A stretch of 64,000 nucleotides of DNA from Epiperipatus broadwayi. Its lineage: Eukaryota; Onychophora; Udeonychophora; Euonychophora; Peripatidae. Below the pieces are notes generated by a model. It saw only the letters and a program-made list of their open reading frames with translations, did not search any database and was not told where the DNA came from. The translations under genes and the position numbers were made by a program. Position 1 is the stretch's first letter, and each line of letters starts with the position of its first letter. The stretch is taken from positions 310,001-374,000 of the forward strand of contig JAQFVV010006505.1 in the NCBI GenBank assembly GCA_028023455.1, read 5' to 3'. Positions 35,395-48,699 of this stretch are shown here, in pieces.

Positions 35395-36235
35395 CAAGGC
35401 CAAACTCTCCACACAGTAGTTCCACTCTATGCCAACCAGAGTAATCAATGGATGCCAGAAGGCTTGTGCATAAAATCCCTTATCTAGTGCCTACTCATCC
35501 AATATCCCCAAACTAGTTTCTGGCTTGTTTCATCAATGTGGAGTCTTGGATCTGAGAGCACTGCATCTAGATCTTAGGACATAATGCAACCCTCCACCAT
35601 CCACCTTTTAACTCTACTTAACCACAAAACTATGAGAATGAAATTGAAAACACAATAATATTTTCAATCTAAGCTCAATAGCTTATATAGTCATATGGGT
35701 CTGAAATCAGTTTAGCACTCATACATTTTGGTGAGTTTGGCTCTTTAACAATCATAGCCACCACTATTCTATTAGGGAGGATTGGTGTTAAACCACTTAA
35801 CATCACATGATCACTATCTCCTATACTAGCACATAATTGTTATTAAATAAGGCAAACCCATATGACTATATAAGCTATTGAGCTTAGATTGAAAATATTA
35901 TTGTATTTTCAATTTCATCCTCATAGTTTTATAGTTGAGTAGAGTTAAAAAGCAGCTGCTGGAGGGTTGCATTAGATCCTAAGATCTAGGTGCAGTGCTC
36001 TCAGATCCAAGGCTCCACACTGATGAAGGCCACAAACCAGAGACTAATCTGGGGATATTGGATGAGTAGGCACTAGATAGAGATTTTCTGCACAAGCCTT
36101 CTGGCATCCATTGATTACTCTGGTGGCACAGGGTGACATTACTGTATGGAGAGTTTTGCTCTGTTTAATAACAATTATGTGCTAGTATAAGAGATAGTGG
36201 TCATATGATGTTAAGTGGTTTAACACCAATCCTTT
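35395..36235. repeat. Family B foldback, forward half followed by reverse half
   Basis: 35395-35860 is a long forward copy (CAAACTCTCCACACAGTAG .. CATACATTTTGGTGAG .. CACATGATCACTATCTC). 35860-36235 is the mirrored right half ending GTATGGAGAGTTTTGCTC and TTAAGTGGTTTAACACCAAT. Together they form an imperfect palindrome about 840 bp long. Confidence 0.65.
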
Positions 36236-36239
36236 TTTT

Positions 36240-36760
36240 TAATTGTTAATAAATTGTTATTGCTAAATATATATGTCCTGTTATCTGTCATGTTTATTTA
36301 TATTTGTTTGCTGGTTGGGTAGTTAGAACACAGCAGACACATTTGTAGAATTTATCTAAAGATGTATCCATTGTTGCCAAATACTAGATGAATAAATATG
36401 TAGATGGCTATCTGAAAAAAAAAATTAGATTTACTTGTGACAAGAAAAAATTCCAAAGTTCATTAAATCCAGATTCAAATTCAAGTCACGCAAATTGCAG
36501 GTGAATGAGTGAAATATTATGGTCCCAAGACCTTTAAACTAAATAAAAACATCCATTGTAGATTATCATCTGTAAAAATTAATGAATAAAACATTTCAGA
36601 AATATTTTCACTTAGTTTCCATAATACTTTATTAAAAATTATATTATTATATTACAGGTTTCACTTATTTTAGTAACCATTATTAATTATTAAAAACATT
36701 TAAAATGTATCAGGTAAATGACATCATATAATATCCCAAAATTCTTGAATTTTCATCACA
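36240..36760. other. AT-rich stretch, nothing recognised
   Basis: No supported gene or shared repeat. Confidence 0.45.
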
Positions 36761-36769
36761 TGATCACCA

Positions 36770-36965
36770 TTTCATATGCTTACATATTATGTTAATAAGA
36801 GTACCAAACTCTCCATATAGTAGTGCCACCATGTGCAAGGCCTCATCTTGGGATGTTGGATGAGTAGGCACTAAGTAGAGGTTTTATGCACAAACTTTCC
36901 TGCATTCATTGATTAAGAAGGCTTGCACTTGGTGGCACTACTGTACAGAGAGTTTGGTACTCTTA
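36770..36965. mobile_element. Family B, compact hairpin form
   Basis: About 170 bp with arms ATAAGAGTACCAAACTCTCC..GTAGTGCCACCATGTGCAAG and CTTGCACTTGGTGGCACTAC..GAGAGTTTGGTACTCTTAT. The outer 10-12 bp differ from other family B copies but still pair with each other. Confidence 0.7.
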
Positions 36966-37327
36966 TTCGTGAATTTTAATATTTACACTTTACTTATTAA
37001 TTAATGATTATAAATAAAAGCTGCTTCCTTGATTTAACTTTAATAATAGATTTATTTCTCAAAAAGAATTCTAGAGTTAACCAAATCAAAATTAAAAATA
37101 AAATTTTGTTATTTTATGATCAAAAACATCAGATATTGTTATTTTATACTGATTCACCAATATCACATAATTTGATATGCAATATTATTTTTTTGCTTCT
37201 TAGGAATGACATTTTTTAAATTATTCACCAATCTATTAACACTAGGCCAAACATAAAATGAGTCATTATATAATTCACTCCTATGCACTTTTGATATATT
37301 TATCTTAAGCATTTGAAATTTACAGAA

Positions 37328-37998
37328 TTAACCCATGAACTGCACTGCATGGCCATTTTCATATGCAGCTTCACCTTGCTCTCAAACCATTATTTTTTAT
37401 GTTTTTCAATTTTATGGTTATTTTATCAAGAAAATCATATTGAATGATGCTGCCACCTTTAGAATTTATTTACAACTATATTTAAATGTAATGGTTTAAC
37501 AATGATGTAAGCACTGCCTTTCAAAATACTGATTCAGTGTTTCTTCTGTTCTCCACCATTTTGTCTGTTCAATTTTTTATGTTTTAGAATCTTTTTTGTC
37601 ACATTAATGATTTTTTTTTGCAAAATATATGTGAAGTATGAATTATTTTAGGAATGATTCAGATTTTAGTAGAAAATGTTTACTTTTACATGAAGGCAAA
37701 TTAACAAAGAAAAATCACTAAAGTATGGCTTCAATTTATAATTGGATAACAAACATAAGTTTTATGTTTACAACTATAGATTATTTTCATCAATTATAAA
37801 TAGAAATTTATTTATTTTAAAAAACTTTCAACTTTAATAATCTAATCAATTATTAATTTGCCTTTTAGAAATTAAGCTAAAACAAATATAGTTTTAAAAG
37901 ATAAATGTATTTTTATTACTGATATCATAACTGACCAATCAAAAGTTTTGAACTTTAATTGAATCTGCCAATAGGATTTTGTACTGTGAAAGAGTTAA
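37328..37998. mobile_element. piggyBac-like nonautonomous element (MITE)
   Basis: Flanked by TTAA at 37328-37331 and 37995-37998. Inner ends read CCCATGAACTGCACTGCATG (left) and GTACTGTGAAAGAG (right; in inverted form CTCTTTCACAGTAC). These resemble the CCC/CTC-Tx-CAC termini of piggyBac-type elements with TTAA targets. About 660 bp with no transposase frame. Confidence 0.5.
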
Positions 37999-38032
37999 TA
38001 TCTTTTTTATTACAAATATTTTGCTTTGTTAA

Positions 38033-38166
38033 TGTAACTGATTTAAAATGCACATACAATATTATTACTTTATAATATAAACAACTTCAGTTATTTTGAT
38101 GTAACTGATTTAAAATGCACATAAAATATTATTACTTTATAATATAAACAACTTCAGTTATTTTGT
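38033..38166 (+). repeat. 67 bp tandem duplication
   Basis: Two near-identical units starting TGTAACTGATTTAAAATGCA at 38033 and 38100, differing by about one base, so the duplication is recent. Confidence 0.9.
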
Positions 38167-38335
38167 AAAACATGCAATATTTAGTGATTTATCACTTTTA
38201 TAATGTTACAGTTTATCACTACAAATTGCACCCATTATCTCATTAATCCTAATAATGAATAACCATAGTTTCCTTTTATATTTCTTTCATCAATATACAT
38301 CAGACCAAATTGTATATAAATAGTCATTGCTATTA

Positions 38336-38885
38336 TTTTCCAGAATGTTTGCGATGATGGTATTTTAGTTGTATTTAGATATTGGACTATTTCCATCATC
38401 TAATATATTTTAAAAAAATTATTTCTTTAAATATTCCAAATACATTCAACTGTTAGCAATAGCACACAAGTTAGCATATGCATACTGTTTGGGTCCAGGT
38501 TCAATTCCCATGCTAGTACTGTCACCCAGGCCAGCAATACCTGAAGCAGAGGGGAGAATAATACTTCTTAAAACACTATTCCTATGCTGACTTGTGTTCT
38601 ATTACTAACATTTGAATGTATTTGGAATATTTAAAGTACACAAGTTAGTATATGCACACTGTTTGAGTTCAGGTTCAATTCCCATGTTAGTATTGTGACT
38701 GGTCAGGCCAGCAACATCTGAAGAAGCTACGAGAATAATACCTCTCAAAACATTGTGCATATACTAACCTGTGCACTATTACTAACAGTTGAATGTATTT
38801 GAAATATTTAAATAAAGTTAGTTTTTTTCTAAAGACGTTCAATACTTATATTAGATGATAGAAATAGTCCAATATATACTAAATA
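38336..38885. mobile_element. Family C foldback element
   Basis: Termini TAGATATTGGACTATTTCCA (left) and TGATAGAAATAGTCCAATAT (right) are inverted copies. Inside, two direct segments carry GTCCAGGTTCAATTCCCATG and GTTCAGGTTCAATTCCCATG (B-box-like), each followed by CAGGCCAGCAAYAYCTGAAG. The arms include AATATTCCAAATACATTCAA. Confidence 0.65.
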
Positions 38886-39044
38886 CAGACATCACTATCT
38901 TTTTAAAAAAATACGTGTTTCTTTACTTGCATGAAATTTTCTTTTATATTTCTGGGAATTCTTAAGAATAAAATATACAATAAAAGTATATCAAAATATT
39001 TGAAAACCAGGCACTCTTCACAAACCTGGGAACTTAATTGTAAG

Positions 39045-39670
39045 TATAGAGGATTTGAACTCAGATTTTTAAAGCACCTTTCAACTATCACACTATCTCA
39101 TACAACTGATACACATGACCACACACATGTAGAAAAGATAAATAATCACCAATATACATATTTTGTGCTAAACCAGCACTCATCAGTTGGTCCAGATTAT
39201 CATCTCCCACACACATATATATGTAATCAGTTCTCAGTTTATATTAAGATAGCAAATCTTCATACTTTAATGGACAGACTTCAATCCACTCCATCCATAT
39301 AATTTGAAAATCTGATGATGAAAACTCAAATCCCATGCTGATGCTAATATTATTGCCATGCCCATGTTGACCCGGAGTCACTCTGACCCCTCATGTATAG
39401 GACCATATCCATTTAAATACATATAAGAGGGATGGACAGGATACAAGCTTGATATGTAAATATTTGGAAACCAGAAACGCTTCACAAACCTGAGAGCTTA
39501 ATTGTAATTATAAAGATTTGAACTCAGATTTTTCAAGCACCCTTCAACTATCCACACTATCTCATACAACTGATACACATGACAGTTGTATACATGAGAG
39601 GTCAGAGTGACTTCATTGTATGAGATAGTGTGGATAGTTGAATGGTGCTTGAAAAATCTGAGTTCAAATT
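39045..39670. repeat. Family A: reverse copy and an inverted-repeat hairpin
   Basis: 39045-39420 is a reverse family A copy. At 39505-39670 the tRNA-like end (TTTGAACTCAGATTTTTCAA ..ATCTCATACAACTGATACAC) is directly followed by its own reverse complement, giving a hairpin with ~75 bp arms around TGACAGTTGTATACATGAGA. Confidence 0.65.
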
Positions 39671-39679
39671 CTTTATACT

Positions 39680-40685
39680 TAATAAAAGTATCATAAGTTT
39701 CAAAAATTATTATCAGAAATGCATAATAATAAAAGAATAAATAAAATAATGACATAAAACCTTTAAAAAATTCAATCTTTACTATTAAATAAATATATTT
39801 ATTTAAAGGAAAACTGTGTAGAAATAAAAATATAACAAAATTCTTAATGCAAAAATATATTAATTTATTACATTTATTAGTATACATTCAAAGATCAGCC
39901 TTTCAAGCTAATTGTGCATGCATCTTCTGCGAGTGTTAAATAATAAATAAATACTTCAATCTACAATACAAGATATAGTATTTATGCAGGAATAAAAGGA
40001 ATCCTCTTATTCCTACGACTCAAATTCTTTAATATGAGCAAATCTGAAGTACTGTTGAGTAAAGCGTGAGAGTAGAATTCTCACTATAAATTACTATCTA
40101 CAATGTTGGAATGAATGATGTTGGTGAAATTGTTTAGAATTTACTAAACGTCACTCTAAGTGAAATAAACGTCACTCTAAGTGAAACTTAATTGTTCAAA
40201 TAAAATATATAAAAAAAAACATTTATATTTGTTTTAAAATAAATATCCCCCCAAACCTAAAATGTTAACGAATTTCTCAACTAGGTTCTTACTTTTTTGG
40301 ATGTTAATATAGCGTGATATTGAAAAATTCTTTTTGTTTTATATTGATACAGGTTTAATTGTTATGAATGCCAGTTAATTATAGCATTCATTGAAATCTG
40401 CACGTGTTATATCTACAGTTTAAGTCTGAATCAGATTTGTAATATAACAACTGATACACATCATTACTTTGGAATAATCTTTGCAAATAGGTTTGAACTA
40501 ATTTAATGATATCAAATTTTGATTGAAGTAAATATTAAGTTAGTATCTCATTTATTAAATTCTTAAGCAACTGTTATAGATTCAATTTTTGCAATAATTT
40601 AATAATATACAATAAAAAACATAAATATTAAATGCTCCATAAAGCCAACATACTATAAAAAGCTAAGAACTATCAAACATACTAT
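39680..40685. other. AT-rich stretch with a 22 bp tandem duplication
   Basis: The word AAACGTCACTCTAAGTGAAA occurs twice in tandem at 40145-40188. Nothing else recognised. Confidence 0.5.
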
Positions 40686-40689
40686 AAAA

Positions 40690-41985
40690 AGCTTTGAGCA
40701 TTTCATCGTCAGATTTTCAATTGGATGGACGGTTGAGGAGTTGGAGTGTGGAGTAGATTGAAGCCTGTCCATTAAAGTATGAGGATTAGCTATCTTAATA
40801 TATATCTGAGCACTTATGGCATATATGTGTAGAAATGGTAATCTGGACCAATGGATGATTGCTGGTTTAGCATGAAATACATATATTGGTGATTATTTAT
40901 CTTTTCAACATATATGTGTTCAAGTGTATCAGTGTTACGAGATAGTGTGGAGAGAGATGAGTCGCTTGAAAGTCTGTGCTCATATACCCTATATAAAACA
41001 TTTAAAAAATGTAAATATTTTAAACTTTATTAACTTTAAATTTATTCAAAAATTTTATATACTTTGGTATGCTAGTTTTAAAATAAAAATATTATTAATC
41101 TTTTAAAGGCAAATAAATATCTGTCAGTTATTATTTATAACATTTTCTTTAATAATTAAATACATGTATATTTATATTTTAAACTAGATATAATTAGAGG
41201 AGATTTGAACCTAGACTTTCAAACTCCCTTTAATCATCCATTCCATCTTATACAACCGATTCATATGACCACACACATGCAAAAAAGATAAATGATGTCC
41301 AATAAGCTTCTCCATTAAAGTTTGAAGATTTGCTATTTTAATATAAACTGAGCACTGATTATATGTGTGTGAGAGATGATTATCTGGACCAACTGATGAC
41401 TGCTGGTTCAGCATGAAATATGTATGTTGGAGATCATTTATCTTTTTCACATGTATGTGGTCATGTATATCAGTTGTATAAGATGGAGTGGATGACAAAG
41501 GGAGTTTGAAAGTCTGGGTTCAAATCCCCTCTAATTACATCTAGCTTAAAATATAAATACTACACATGAATTTAATTATTATGTATTCGCCCTGCATTCT
41601 GATCATCCCTCTTCTGCATGTTGAAATAGGCCTAAGATCCTACATATGAGGAGTCAAATTGATTTATGGTTGACATGAGTATGACACAATGAAAATTGGC
41701 AAATAAGGGCTTTGAACATACCATCATCAAATTTGCAATGACATGGATGACTGAAGAGCGAAGAAGATTGAAACCTGTCCATTAAAGTTTGAAGATTTGC
41801 TATCTTAATATAAACTGAGCACTGATTATATATGTGTGAAAGAGATGATGATCTGGAACAACTGGTGAGTGCTGGTTCAGCTGAAACACATATATTGGAG
41901 ATTATTTACCTTTTTTACATAAATGTGGTCATGTATGGATGACTAAAGGGAGTTTGAATGTCTGCATTCAAATCCTCTCTAAGAA
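40690..41985. repeat. Family A cluster with tandem forward units
   Basis: Forward copy 40690-41000; reverse end fragment 41200-41300; forward units with tRNA-like modules ending at about 41535 and 41985 (spacing about 450 bp). The module at 41452-41535 has GTATATCAGTTGTATAAGA (A-box-like) and GGGTTCAAATCCCC (B-box). Confidence 0.65.
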
Positions 41986-42507
41986 CAGTTTCTTTATTAT
42001 TTATGAAATCAAAAGCTTTTAAATGACTATCAGAATCCATGGTAGTCAAAAAAATTATTTAGGAAAGTTTTTTTGATCTAACAAAATAAATATTATTTTT
42101 AATATAATTTGTTTTCAAATATGTATTTTAGTAATAGAATTGATAGCAAAGGAAGCCACTAAAGTAATAACTAAATTTGATCCATTTATATACACACATA
42201 TATACATACAGATATAAAACTATAAAATATTAAGGGTGATAATACATTTTATAAATAATTATGTCACTTTTAGTTATTTCCTCAACCATCTTCAACTGAA
42301 CCCTTTACATTTGGTAAAAGTAAATTTCATCATATGATCCACCAAAATTCCTAAAATTTAACATTCACACATTTGTCTATTAATTAAAGAATTTTTATTT
42401 ACATTTATTAAAATTGCCTCTTTAATTTTTCTTTCATTATGATTTCTTTACTCATGAAGAATTCTAGTATTTTCTAGCTCAAAACTGAAAGTAAAATCAC
42501 ATGTATT

Positions 42508-43018
42508 TATATATTGGACTATTTCCATCATCTAATATAAGTATTGAATGTCTTTAGAAAAATTTAACTTTATTTGAATATTCCAAATACATTCAACTGC
42601 TAGTAATAGCACACAGGTTAATATATACACAATGTTTTAAGAAGTATTATTCTCTCCTCTTCTTCAAATGTTGCTGGCTCAATTGTCCAGTATCAATACT
42701 AGCATGGGAATCGAACCTGGATCTTCACACTCTTGTGTATTAAATTTTAAGGTAACTCTCTAACCAACTGAGCAGAGTGTAACCGTAAAATCCAATACTC
42801 AAGAGTATGAGTCCAGGTTCAATTACCATGCTATCACTGGTAAGGCCAGCAACACCTGAAGAAGAGGGGAGAATAATACCTTTCAAAATATTGTGTATAT
42901 ACTAACCTGTGTGCTATTACTAACAGTTGAATGTATTTGGAATATTTAAATAAAGTTAAATTTTACTAAAGACATCCAATACTCATATTAGATGTTAGAA
43001 GTAGTCCCTCATATAAAT
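42508..43018. mobile_element. Family C foldback element with tRNA-like loop
   Basis: Arms of about 210 bp: left begins TATATTGGACTATTTCCATC and includes AATATTCCAAATACATTCAA and TATTCTCTCCTCTTCTTCAA; right is the complement (GAAGAAGAGGGGAGAATAAT, TTGAATGTATTTGGAATATT). The loop (about 42700-42800), read on the minus strand, carries TCTGCTCAGTTGGTTAGAG and CCAGGTTCGATTCCC: good A- and B-box matches at tRNA-like spacing. Confidence 0.7.
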
Positions 43019-43019
43019 A

Positions 43020-45640
43020 TAATGAAAACACCATCATCATCAACCTTCAGGAAAACACAAAATCACATGCTGTTTCATAATCGAAGAAAACAGATGCTGA
43101 TTTTAAATAATTGATACTTTGATTTTTTTTATACATTTATATAACAATTGATATTCCTTTAATCATTTATCATTGATTCACATATGTATGAAGGGTAACC
43201 CTTATATGAAATTTCATATACAATATTACCTTTTTTTTTCAAAGGTATTATATTTTTTGAATTTTACGCCAATCTGTTAACATTAGATGGAGCAAAACAA
43301 AAACATTAAATAATAATTAAAAAATATTTCATACCTTATGTCAATTTTAAAAAATGTACCAATTTAAAAAAGAAAATTATTGTTAAAAAAGATATCTATT
43401 CCATTTGTTTTAAACATTTAAGCTAAATTTATTAAAAAATATATAGAGAGAATTATATAATGGTTTTCTTTGATTATGAGAAAATATGATTTTACTTGCA
43501 ACTTTTTTTTTTTTTACTTGCAACTTTGATGTGGAAAAACTAAAATTCTTCCTGAAAAAAAAAATCACAACGAAAGAAAAATCAAACAAACAATTTTGAT
43601 AAATAGAAATTCATGCATCTTGGAATGTTATATGATCACATTTAATTCCACAAAATTTGAAATATTTCCAGTTGCATACAATTATGAAAATAATTGAAAA
43701 TACTTCTGCTATTTATAATAATTATATGTATATAATTTATTACAACTATTAATATATTTTGCTTTATTATTATTATTACAATAATCAATCTATAATGAAC
43801 ATTATATATATATATTGGAATGAATAATGTCTTATTCCTTTCACTGTCAGCCATGCGATCTTCTACATGGTAGTAAGCTGATTTTCAGTTGTTGTTAGGA
43901 TATTAATAAATATAGCATTCAAAAGTTTTAAAACAATTATATAAAATAAAATTAATATATTAGAAAAGTAAAAGCAATTATTATAAGTAATGCTTAAATG
44001 TTAAAATAAATTATTAAAATTTCATATTTTATAATAATTAATAATTAGTAGTATAAGTTTGCTAAAAATGTTTAAATTAAAGAGAAAATAATAAATTATA
44101 TAAATTATGTTAAAATTGTTGCTTTTACCAAAGATTAAAAGAATAAATGGAATATATGGCAAAGCAACTCAATAAGTATATTGATGTTAAAAGAAATAGA
44201 TTTTAAATAATTAAATTAAAAATAAGGTAATAAAGAGATTAAGCCTGTTTTGCAATATGAGATTCAAAAACAGGAAAAATTCAAGCAATTTAATAATTCC
44301 AATGTGTTGAAAACTCAATCAATTAAATAATGATGGTGTTTTAAAAATTCACATAATTGAAAATAAAATGTGGTCATAAAGGTGTTGAAAATAAGAAATT
44401 ATCACAAAAACAAAAAAATCAAAAGTATATATTCAATTTTTCTTGAAATTAGTTATGCAGGATTTTTATTTTATTTAAGATTCATTGAACTGTTATTAGG
44501 ATAACTGAATAAAACAGAGGAAGACTGCTAACTGCTCGAAATTTAACCTGGACCCCTTGTGAATCTGATAGGACAATTTAGAAGAAATCTCTAGTTAAAA
44601 TGAAGAAAAAATGCTTAAACTTCAAATTTCAAATACAGGAGATTGATAAAGAACATTATAGTAACATATAAAGAAAAGAACATGATTATAAATAGACTCA
44701 CTTCAGAATGTCATTAGAAAAGTATTACTACCCCCCTCCCCCAAAAAAATACCTCACAATAAACAGTAGAGAATTCCAGCTACAAACCCCTTTGCTACAT
44801 AAGTTTAAAAACTTGCTTTTTAATTAGTCTGTTATTATAATATATTAACATTCAATTTTAATGAACTGTATTTTATTAGTGTTTATACAATATTTAATTG
44901 ATTTATTAAAGGAAGAAGCGAATGAATTATTTGGGAAAAAAGTCAGCATTTATTATTTACCATCTATAAATACTTGAGATGTGTTTTAATGTAGCTGAAA
45001 TGCAAAATTCATTCCACCTTTTTATTAGTTTAAATTTTAACCTTGATTAAAAAAACCCAGGATTTTCTTTAATGTGAAATTGTCAGCAAAGATGTAAAGT
45101 TGTATAAAATCGAGGGTGCACTATTCATTTTAAACACATGAAAGGTGCACACATGTAAAAGTATTTAAGGTAAAATGTCCAAGTGTTAAAATAATAAGTG
45201 GTAGTATAATTATTAGAGATTTAAGTTAAATGTTTATTTGAAAAGTCTATCAAGTTTATTTGTATTTAAATTAGCTCTCCTTTTGATAACTGTGCATTAC
45301 ATTTTATATATGTAGAACTTATAATATAAATGCTGTTGTTAGGCCACTGTTAAAATGTACTATATTGTAATAGTATAAAATAATTATAATAATCAAACCT
45401 CATAATTAAGAGCACCAATTTAATAGTATTTTCCTCAGGTAAAATATCTTATTCAGGCTCTACATGGATTATCAAATGTAATAGTATTTACATGAAACAT
45501 GTAGAATGCTTATCTAATATTTTGGGTAGCTAATATTATATTACATGAATAAAAATATAAAGCCTCAAGATTTAGATTGATGTGCGGTGTAATAATTTTA
45601 TTACTAATAATCAAGGAATACCAGTTTAATTAGTGAAAAT
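43020..45640. other. Long AT-rich stretch, no supported feature
   Basis: Over 2.6 kb with only short homopolymers (T13 near 43504, duplicated with TTTACTTGCAAC) and a C-rich patch CTACCCCCCTCCCCC near 44730. No coding frame stands out from chance in this composition. Confidence 0.5.
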
Positions 45641-45649
45641 GAAAATGTT

Positions 45650-46730
45650 AAAGAGGATTTGAACCCTGACTTTCAAGCTGCCTATAATCAACCACTCTAT
45701 CCAATATGACTAATACACATGATGATGTACATGTGAAAAAGATTAATGATTTCCAATATATGTATTTCAAGCTGAATCAGCACTCATCAGTTGGTCCAGA
45801 TCATCTCCTACACATATGTATAATCATTTCTCAGTGCTTCACTCATTTAAGTTGCATTTGCTTGTTGTCTTAGGGTGTCCTTGTATTACATTGTTACAGG
45901 TCAATCTCCTTGAGTTGAAGATAACTATTTAATAGCCTGGAGCCTTTCTATCTTAATAGTGGAATATATCAAATTTTTTGGGTTTTGGTATTCAAAACTG
46001 TATATTTATCATTTGTTTAATTACTTGTAAAAATTGTAAATATTTATTTTGTTGATAAAGTTTTATTATAAATAAAAAAAAGAGTTTATATTAAGATAGA
46101 AAATCTACACACTTTAATGGACAGACTTCAATCCTCTCCACTCTCCAATTCTTTAGCCATCCACATCTCTGAAAATCTGATGATGGAATGCTCAAAGCGC
46201 TTGATGATGCCAATATTTAATAATATCCATGTCGATTTTAATACAATCTGACACCTCATATGTAGGACTGTCATATTAAATACACAGAAGAGGAATGGGT
46301 AGAATACAGGCTGAATTTGTGTATTTATATAGATATATTAAGGTCCTATATATGAAGGGTCAGATTGAGTTAGGTCAACATGTGTATGACTATAATATTG
46401 GCATCATCAAAGACTTTGATTATTCCATCATAATATTGAGCGATATGGATGGATAAATGGCTGGAAAGTGGAGAGAATTGAAGTCTGTTCACTAAAATGT
46501 GTAGATTTGCTATCTTAATGTAAAGTGAGAAATTATTATATATATATGTATATGTCAGAGATGATGATCTGGACCAAGTGATGAGTGCTGGTTCAGCATG
46601 AAATACAAATATTGGAGATCATTTATCTTTTTCACATATATGTGGTCATGTGTATCAGTTATATTGGATAGAGTAGGTGACTATAGGGAGTCTGAAAGTC
46701 TGGGTTCGAATCCCTTAAATCACATTTAGG
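45650..46730. repeat. Family A cluster
   Basis: Reverse copy in two parts (45650-45840 and 46080-46300, split by about 240 bp of unrelated sequence that ends in an A-rich run) and a forward copy 46310-46730. The forward copy ends in the best-preserved tRNA-like module: GTATCAGTTATATTGGATAG (about 46652) and GGGTTCGAATCCC (46702-46714), a perfect B-box. Confidence 0.65.
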
Positions 46731-46739
46731 TTAAGTATA

Positions 46740-47760
46740 TACATGAACATTATATATATATAACTAAGAAGAAAATACATTTTCTTTACTGAATAGTATA
46801 CAACTGAGTTGATTATATATTATACCTTTTATATTGCTTTACAAATGTATCTATCACGTGTTGTGAACAATACATTATGAAAACCTAAAAGAAAAATATA
46901 TACTAGCATAAATACTGCTAAATAAACACATAAAAAATATATTTTACATAATTTAATTCGTATTTTTACTTTATTATTTTTCTTATCACAATAAACATAA
47001 ACTTATTAATTAACCTACATAAAAATATTATATTATAGATATTTAGTATATATACTTTGATTAATATTATCTGTAAATATTTATACATGAAACCCTTTTT
47101 TTAAAAGAAAATAAAGAAAACAAGCAAACTTTTATTTAAACTAAAATTATCATTAAGAAAGATAGTTTTTATTTTTATTTTGATGTTTATTAAAGTTTTT
47201 ACTTTTGTTTACCATTTAATTTAATCTTTTCTTTTGGTAATGATATATTTTCTTGTATTCTAAACAAACTCGTGCATTTTTAAAACATCTGTTTTAAAAA
47301 TAATTTATATCTCAAAAAGTAACAAAAACTAATTGTTTATTTGAAAATTGTAATAGAAAATATTTAAAAAAATTATTAAAATGGTAATAATTTTTCTCAC
47401 AAGGATTTATCGATTAATAATTTTTCACTACTCAAATTTTTCTTTCCCCAAATTTTTGAGACACTAATTTTGGAATTCAATTTTATTAATCAAAAATTCT
47501 CGAGAAATTGAGAAGAAAGAATGCTCTAAAGTTATCTTGCAAAGGACAAATTTTATTAAATAAAACTACTTTTTTTAAAGCTTTTACCCATGTTCTACTT
47601 TTTTTTAAATGCCTTGAGAATCTCTATCAAATGTAATAATTATTCATGTTTGTTTTCTACAATTTCTCACAACATATTTTTCCAAGTTTTTTTGCTCATA
47701 GTACATTCAGTGCAAATCCTTTCTGTTTTTATAATTCTTTTAATAAATATTTTTTTTATA
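46740..47760. other. AT-rich stretch, nothing recognised
   Basis: Very AT-rich with T-runs near its right end. No gene. Confidence 0.5.
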
Positions 47761-47767
47761 TGTCAAA

Positions 47768-47839
47768 TACGTTGACCGGGAAGCGAACCCGGGCCAGTTG
47801 CTTGGAAGGCACCTATGTTAACCACTAGGCCACCGACTC
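47768..47839 (-). tRNA. tRNA-Gly (TCC)-like gene, probably a pseudogene
   Basis: The minus strand reads GGTGGCCTAGTGGTTAACAT (D-arm/A-box), GTGCCTTCCAAGCAAC (anticodon arm with TCC) and CCCGGGTTCGCTTCCCGG (perfect T-stem, B-box GGTTCGC). It closely matches animal tRNA-Gly(TCC). The acceptor stem is damaged: GAGTCGG against TCAACGT gives about two mismatches and two G-T pairs. The anticodon stem has one mismatch. No A-rich tail is attached, so it looks like a decayed tRNA copy rather than a SINE. Confidence 0.7.
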
Positions 47840-47844
47840 TTGAC

Positions 47845-48385
47845 TAATAAATAATTTTTACTTACTTTTTTCAGTTTCTTTTACATTCTAACTTATTTCA
47901 CTTTATAACTTTCATTATCTTCCAAATTTATATGTTTAAGCTTCGACATTGCCTCTTTTCTTAATTATTTACATTTGTGATTTATGAGCAGAAATAAAAC
48001 ATAAAGTTATACTCCAAAAAATTATTCAACAATTGTCTTTCTTATGTTTACTTTAATAAAAGACTCCAATAAATCTACACTTTATTAATTACAGAAAAAT
48101 ACTCTATAGAATTTTAATGTAACAAAGGTATGGGACAAACATGCAAAATGTATTTATTCAATTTTTTAATTATTAATTATCGTTTTTTGAGAGACAGCTA
48201 GGCTATTGAATAAAATATAACCAACTGCAGTACTGAAGATTTTAGTTTCACTTTCTGAATTATGAGAAATACGGAAGTACAGGCAAAAAAAATCGGGCAT
48301 GTCTATTTCTTTTGTTAATGTACCTGATAAAATGGAAAATAATTTCTTTCCTTGAAGTAAAAGCAACGCCAATTACTTTATCTGA
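47845..48385. other. AT-rich stretch with an unassigned small reverse frame
   Basis: A 68-codon minus-strand frame (48372-48166) has mixed composition but no recognised motif and no supporting signals. It is listed only because nothing else occupies the stretch. Confidence 0.3.
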
Positions 48386-48389
48386 ATTA

Positions 48390-48690
48390 TAAATATAGAG
48401 GATTTGAACTTAGACTTTCAAGCCACTTCAACCATCCACACTATCTCATACTACCGATACACATGAGCACACACATGCAGAAAAGATAAATGATCACCAA
48501 TATATGTATTTCATGTTAAACCAGCACTCATCAGTTGGTCCAGATTATCATCTCCCATACATATATACAATCATTGCTCAGTTTATATTAAGATAGCAAA
48601 TCCTTATATTTCAATGGACAGGCTTCAATCTACTCCAACCTCCAACTCTTCAGCCATCCATACCATTGGAAAATTATTTTTGATCTTACT
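48390..48690 (-). repeat. Family A, reverse copy
   Basis: GAGGATTTGAACTTAGACTT (inverted B-box), CACTCATCAGTTGGTCCAGA, TTATATTAAGATAGCAAATC, AATGGACAGGCTTCAATCTA, TCTTCAGCCATCCA. Confidence 0.7.
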
Positions 48691-48699
48691 TTAATGCTG

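Noticed and set aside
47768-47839. Functional tRNA-Gly gene
   Set aside because: D-, anticodon and T-arms are good, but the acceptor stem and anticodon stem have mismatches, so it is listed as a probable pseudogene.
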